Positions 62,403 to 64,000 of a stretch of 64,000 bases of DNA are shown piece by piece. The notes beneath the pieces were generated by a model. That model worked only from the letters and a program-made list of their open reading frames with translations. It searched no databases and was not told where the DNA came from. The first letter of the stretch is position 1. Every line of letters starts with the position of its first letter. The position numbers and the translations under genes were made by a program. Where the stretch lies: contig CAVQJU010000010.1 in NCBI GenBank assembly GCA_963712905.1, positions 682,001-746,000 on the forward strand. Reading direction: 5' to 3'. Origin of the DNA: CAVQJU01 sp963712905. Lineage in GTDB: Bacteria > Acidobacteriota > Vicinamibacteria > Vicinamibacterales > CAVVIG01.

Positions 62403-64000
62403 CTAAGGCCGGTTTCCCGGCAGTGCGAACACGAACAGGCTGTTGCCGTTCGCGGGCTGCACCTCCGGCGTCAGCGCATTCAGCCCGCCGGTCAACAGCG
62501 ACGGCCCGGTGCTCGCGGCCACGTACTGGCGGCCGCCAACCGCAAAGGTCACCGGATAGCCAGTGACGGGCGCGCCGAGATTCGTCTCCCACAGCACCTT
62601 CCCGTTCTTCTGGTCGAACGCGCGAAACCGGCCGTTCGCGTCGCCGCCGAAGATGAGGCCACCTCCGGTGGCGACCAGCGACAACATGCCGGACCGTTGT
62701 TCGTACTTCCAGGTAATCGCACCCGTCTCGGCCGAAATCGCCTGTACGGTTCCGATCTTGTCGGTCCCGTCCGCGATGCGGCCTTTCGTCGCGATGGCGT
62801 AGAGCGATCGCAAGCTCGGTTTGTCATCCGTTGACGTCGCGGCCATGCAGGCATTCTGGAGCGGGTAGTACATCGTATTGGTCAGGGGACTGTAGGCGCC
62901 CGCCGGCCAGTTCTTGCCGCCGTTGACGCCAGGACAAATCAGACGCTCCTGGCCCGCGGCGGTGAACACCGACGCCGGATTCACGGTGACAGCGCCCGCG
63001 CCGTCGATTCCGCTGATCACGTTCTGGCTGACGGTCGGCGTCGCCCAGAGAAACTCGCCCGTCTGGCGATCGAGCGTATACACGACGCCGGTTTTACCGG
63101 GAATGCCGGTGACGACCTTTCGCCGCTCACCAGCCTTGAGCGTTGGATTGATCCAACTGACCTTCGCAGGGTCCGGGCGCACCGCGGTGTCCACGAGCAG
63201 TCGTTCGAACGGATGATCCAAATCCCAATGATCCACGATGTGCTGGTAGTACCAGACGATCTTGCCGGTGTCGGCGTTCAGGGCGAGCGTGCAGTTGTGA
63301 TAGAGATACTGCTTGTTGTTGCCTGCGAGCATGAACTTCGGTGCCGGCGACGTGACCGACGTGCCGACGTACAGGAGGTTCAACTCGGGATCGTAGCTGG
63401 GCACCATCCAGGCGCCGACGTGCCACCGGTTTTCGTAGGGAATGTCTCCCCACGTTTCGTTCCCCGGCTCCCCGGGCCTGGGAATCGTGTACCTGCGCCA
63501 GAGTTCCTTCCCGGTCTTCGCGTCGTGAGCGGTGATGACGCAGGCCTCGGGACCGCCTTTCGGCTCACACCCTCGCGTGGAGATGATCTTGCCGTTCGCG
63601 ATGATCGGGCCTGACGTTTCCTGAGCGGCGTTCTTCCTGAAATCGACGATCTGGGTCTCCCACAGCAGGTTGCCTGACAAGGCGTCGAGAGCGAACACGT
63701 AGTCGTCTGCGCTGGTGTCGATGATGGCCTTGCCGTAGATCGCCAGGTTGCGGTTGATACCCGGCACCGGAAAGACCTTGGTCACGTCGTCTGGCCACTT
63801 CCGCCTGTATTCCCACAGCAGGTCGCCTGTCGCCGCGTTGATGGCCTGTATGAAGTCGGCGGGACTTGGCATGAACATGACGCCGTCGTGGACGAGCGGC
63901 GTGCCCTCCTGGAGTCCCGGCCCGAGCGGCCGCGACCAGATCAGCTGCAGGCGCGCGACGTTGCTGCGATCGATCTGATCGAGGGGGCTGTATCCCCAGC
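62403..64000 (-). CDS. PQQ-dependent dehydrogenase (partial, N-terminus beyond window)
   Basis: The frame is open to the right window edge, giving ~531 C-terminal residues of an eight-bladed PQQ propeller. Blade motifs such as 'LDALSGNLLWE', 'DAKTGKELW', 'NADTGKIVWYYQH' and 'SAETGAITWKYE' recur, and 'WGYSPLDQIDRSNVARLQLIWSRPL' at the edge matches the start region of quinoprotein alcohol dehydrogenases. The conserved 'HWDLDHP' has Asp two residues after the putative catalytic Asp, as in lanthanide-type enzymes. It oxidises an alcohol or aldehyde in the periplasm and passes electrons to a cytochrome c. No cytochrome domain follows. Confidence 0.9.
   Translation of the reverse strand, partial: WGYSPLDQIDRSNVARLQLIWSRPLGPGLQEGTPLVHDGVMFMPSPADFIQAINAATGDLLWEYRRKWPDDVTKVFPVPGINRNLAIYGKAIIDTSADDYVFALDALSGNLLWETQIVDFRKNAAQETSGPIIANGKIISTRGCEPKGGPEACVITAHDAKTGKELWRRYTIPRPGEPGNETWGDIPYENRWHVGAWMVPSYDPELNLLYVGTSVTSPAPKFMLAGNNKQYLYHNCTLALNADTGKIVWYYQHIVDHWDLDHPFERLLVDTAVRPDPAKVSWINPTLKAGERRKVVTGIPGKTGVVYTLDRQTGEFLWATPTVSQNVISGIDGAGAVTVNPASVFTAAGQERLICPGVNGGKNWPAGAYSPLTNTMYYPLQNACMAATSTDDKPSLRSLYAIATKGRIADGTDKIGTVQAISAETGAITWKYEQRSGMLSLVATGGGLIFGGDANGRFRAFDQKNGKVLWETNLGAPVTGYPVTFAVGGRQYVAASTGPSLLTGGLNALTPEVQPANGNSLFVFALPGNRP

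Overview
This window looks like a chromosomal fragment of a high-GC soil bacterium of the Acidobacteriota, most likely class Vicinamibacteria. That placement is inferred from protein flavour: carboxypeptidase-regulatory/TonB receptors, many secreted hydrolases with signal peptides, PQQ dehydrogenase, carboxymuconolactone-decarboxylase-like proteins and an expanded secreted family with 'DGRPDFQGVW / HDTR.IP / GDTLVVET / YACHEGN' motifs. There is no rRNA, complete tRNA, CRISPR array, transposase or phage gene. Both window edges cut genes.

Layout. 1-2.35 kb: tail of an expanded-family protein, then a DUF1772/NmrA-like pair divergent from a TetR regulator, with dense palindromes in the shared promoter. 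2.5-17 kb: a stress/energy island with an atypical pyruvate kinase, a Crp/Fnr regulator, a TonB receptor, a CBS-pair protein, a VIT/CCC1-type transporter, SRPBCC-like proteins, three universal stress proteins (one a tandem, frameshifted), a Yip1-like membrane protein, a single-domain response regulator and the collapsed remnant of a sigma-54 activator. 17.1-20.5 kb: two tandem lectin-fold secreted paralogues, an SRPBCC protein and a DUF4034 protein. 20.5-22.9 kb: a gene-poor tract with a diverged direct repeat, tRNA-like fragments, a hairpin repeat and one lipoprotein gene.

22.9-38.5 kb: secreted and catabolic enzymes in mixed orientation: expanded-family proteins, a carboxymuconolactone-decarboxylase-like protein, an FAD monooxygenase fused to cytochrome b5, an SGNH hydrolase with an Fes-like esterase, alpha/beta hydrolases, a tannase/feruloyl-esterase protein, metallo-beta-lactamase (MBL) fold hydrolase, a broken parallel beta-helix protein and a double VOC protein. 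38.5-52.5 kb: twelve genes on the minus strand, mostly overlapping or nearly abutting, forming a probable ~14 kb operon (beta-propeller/cytochrome c protein, expanded-family proteins, degenerate MBL protein, double esterase, sulfatase, amidohydrolase, MBL hydrolase, di-heme cytochrome c, and others). Its promoter has the same layout and upstream CCTG-N6-CAGG element as the esterase/SGNH operon at 30.4 kb. 52.8-64 kb: carboxylesterase plus MFS transporter, a cytochrome c/copper monooxygenase fusion, a MetE-like enzyme, a truncated LysR gene fused tail-to-tail with a collapsed MBL gene, a frameshift-ridden MBL gene, a SnoaL-like protein and a PQQ dehydrogenase leaving the window.

Taken together the right two thirds reads as an extracytoplasmic catabolic locus (ester cleavage, desulfation, ring or side-chain oxidation, electron transfer through c-type cytochromes and PQQ), plausibly for plant-derived aromatic esters or sulfated glycans; no substrate is demonstrated. 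About eleven apparent frameshifts occur across the window, most of them repaired by deleting a single C or G, so some broken genes may be intact in the real organism.
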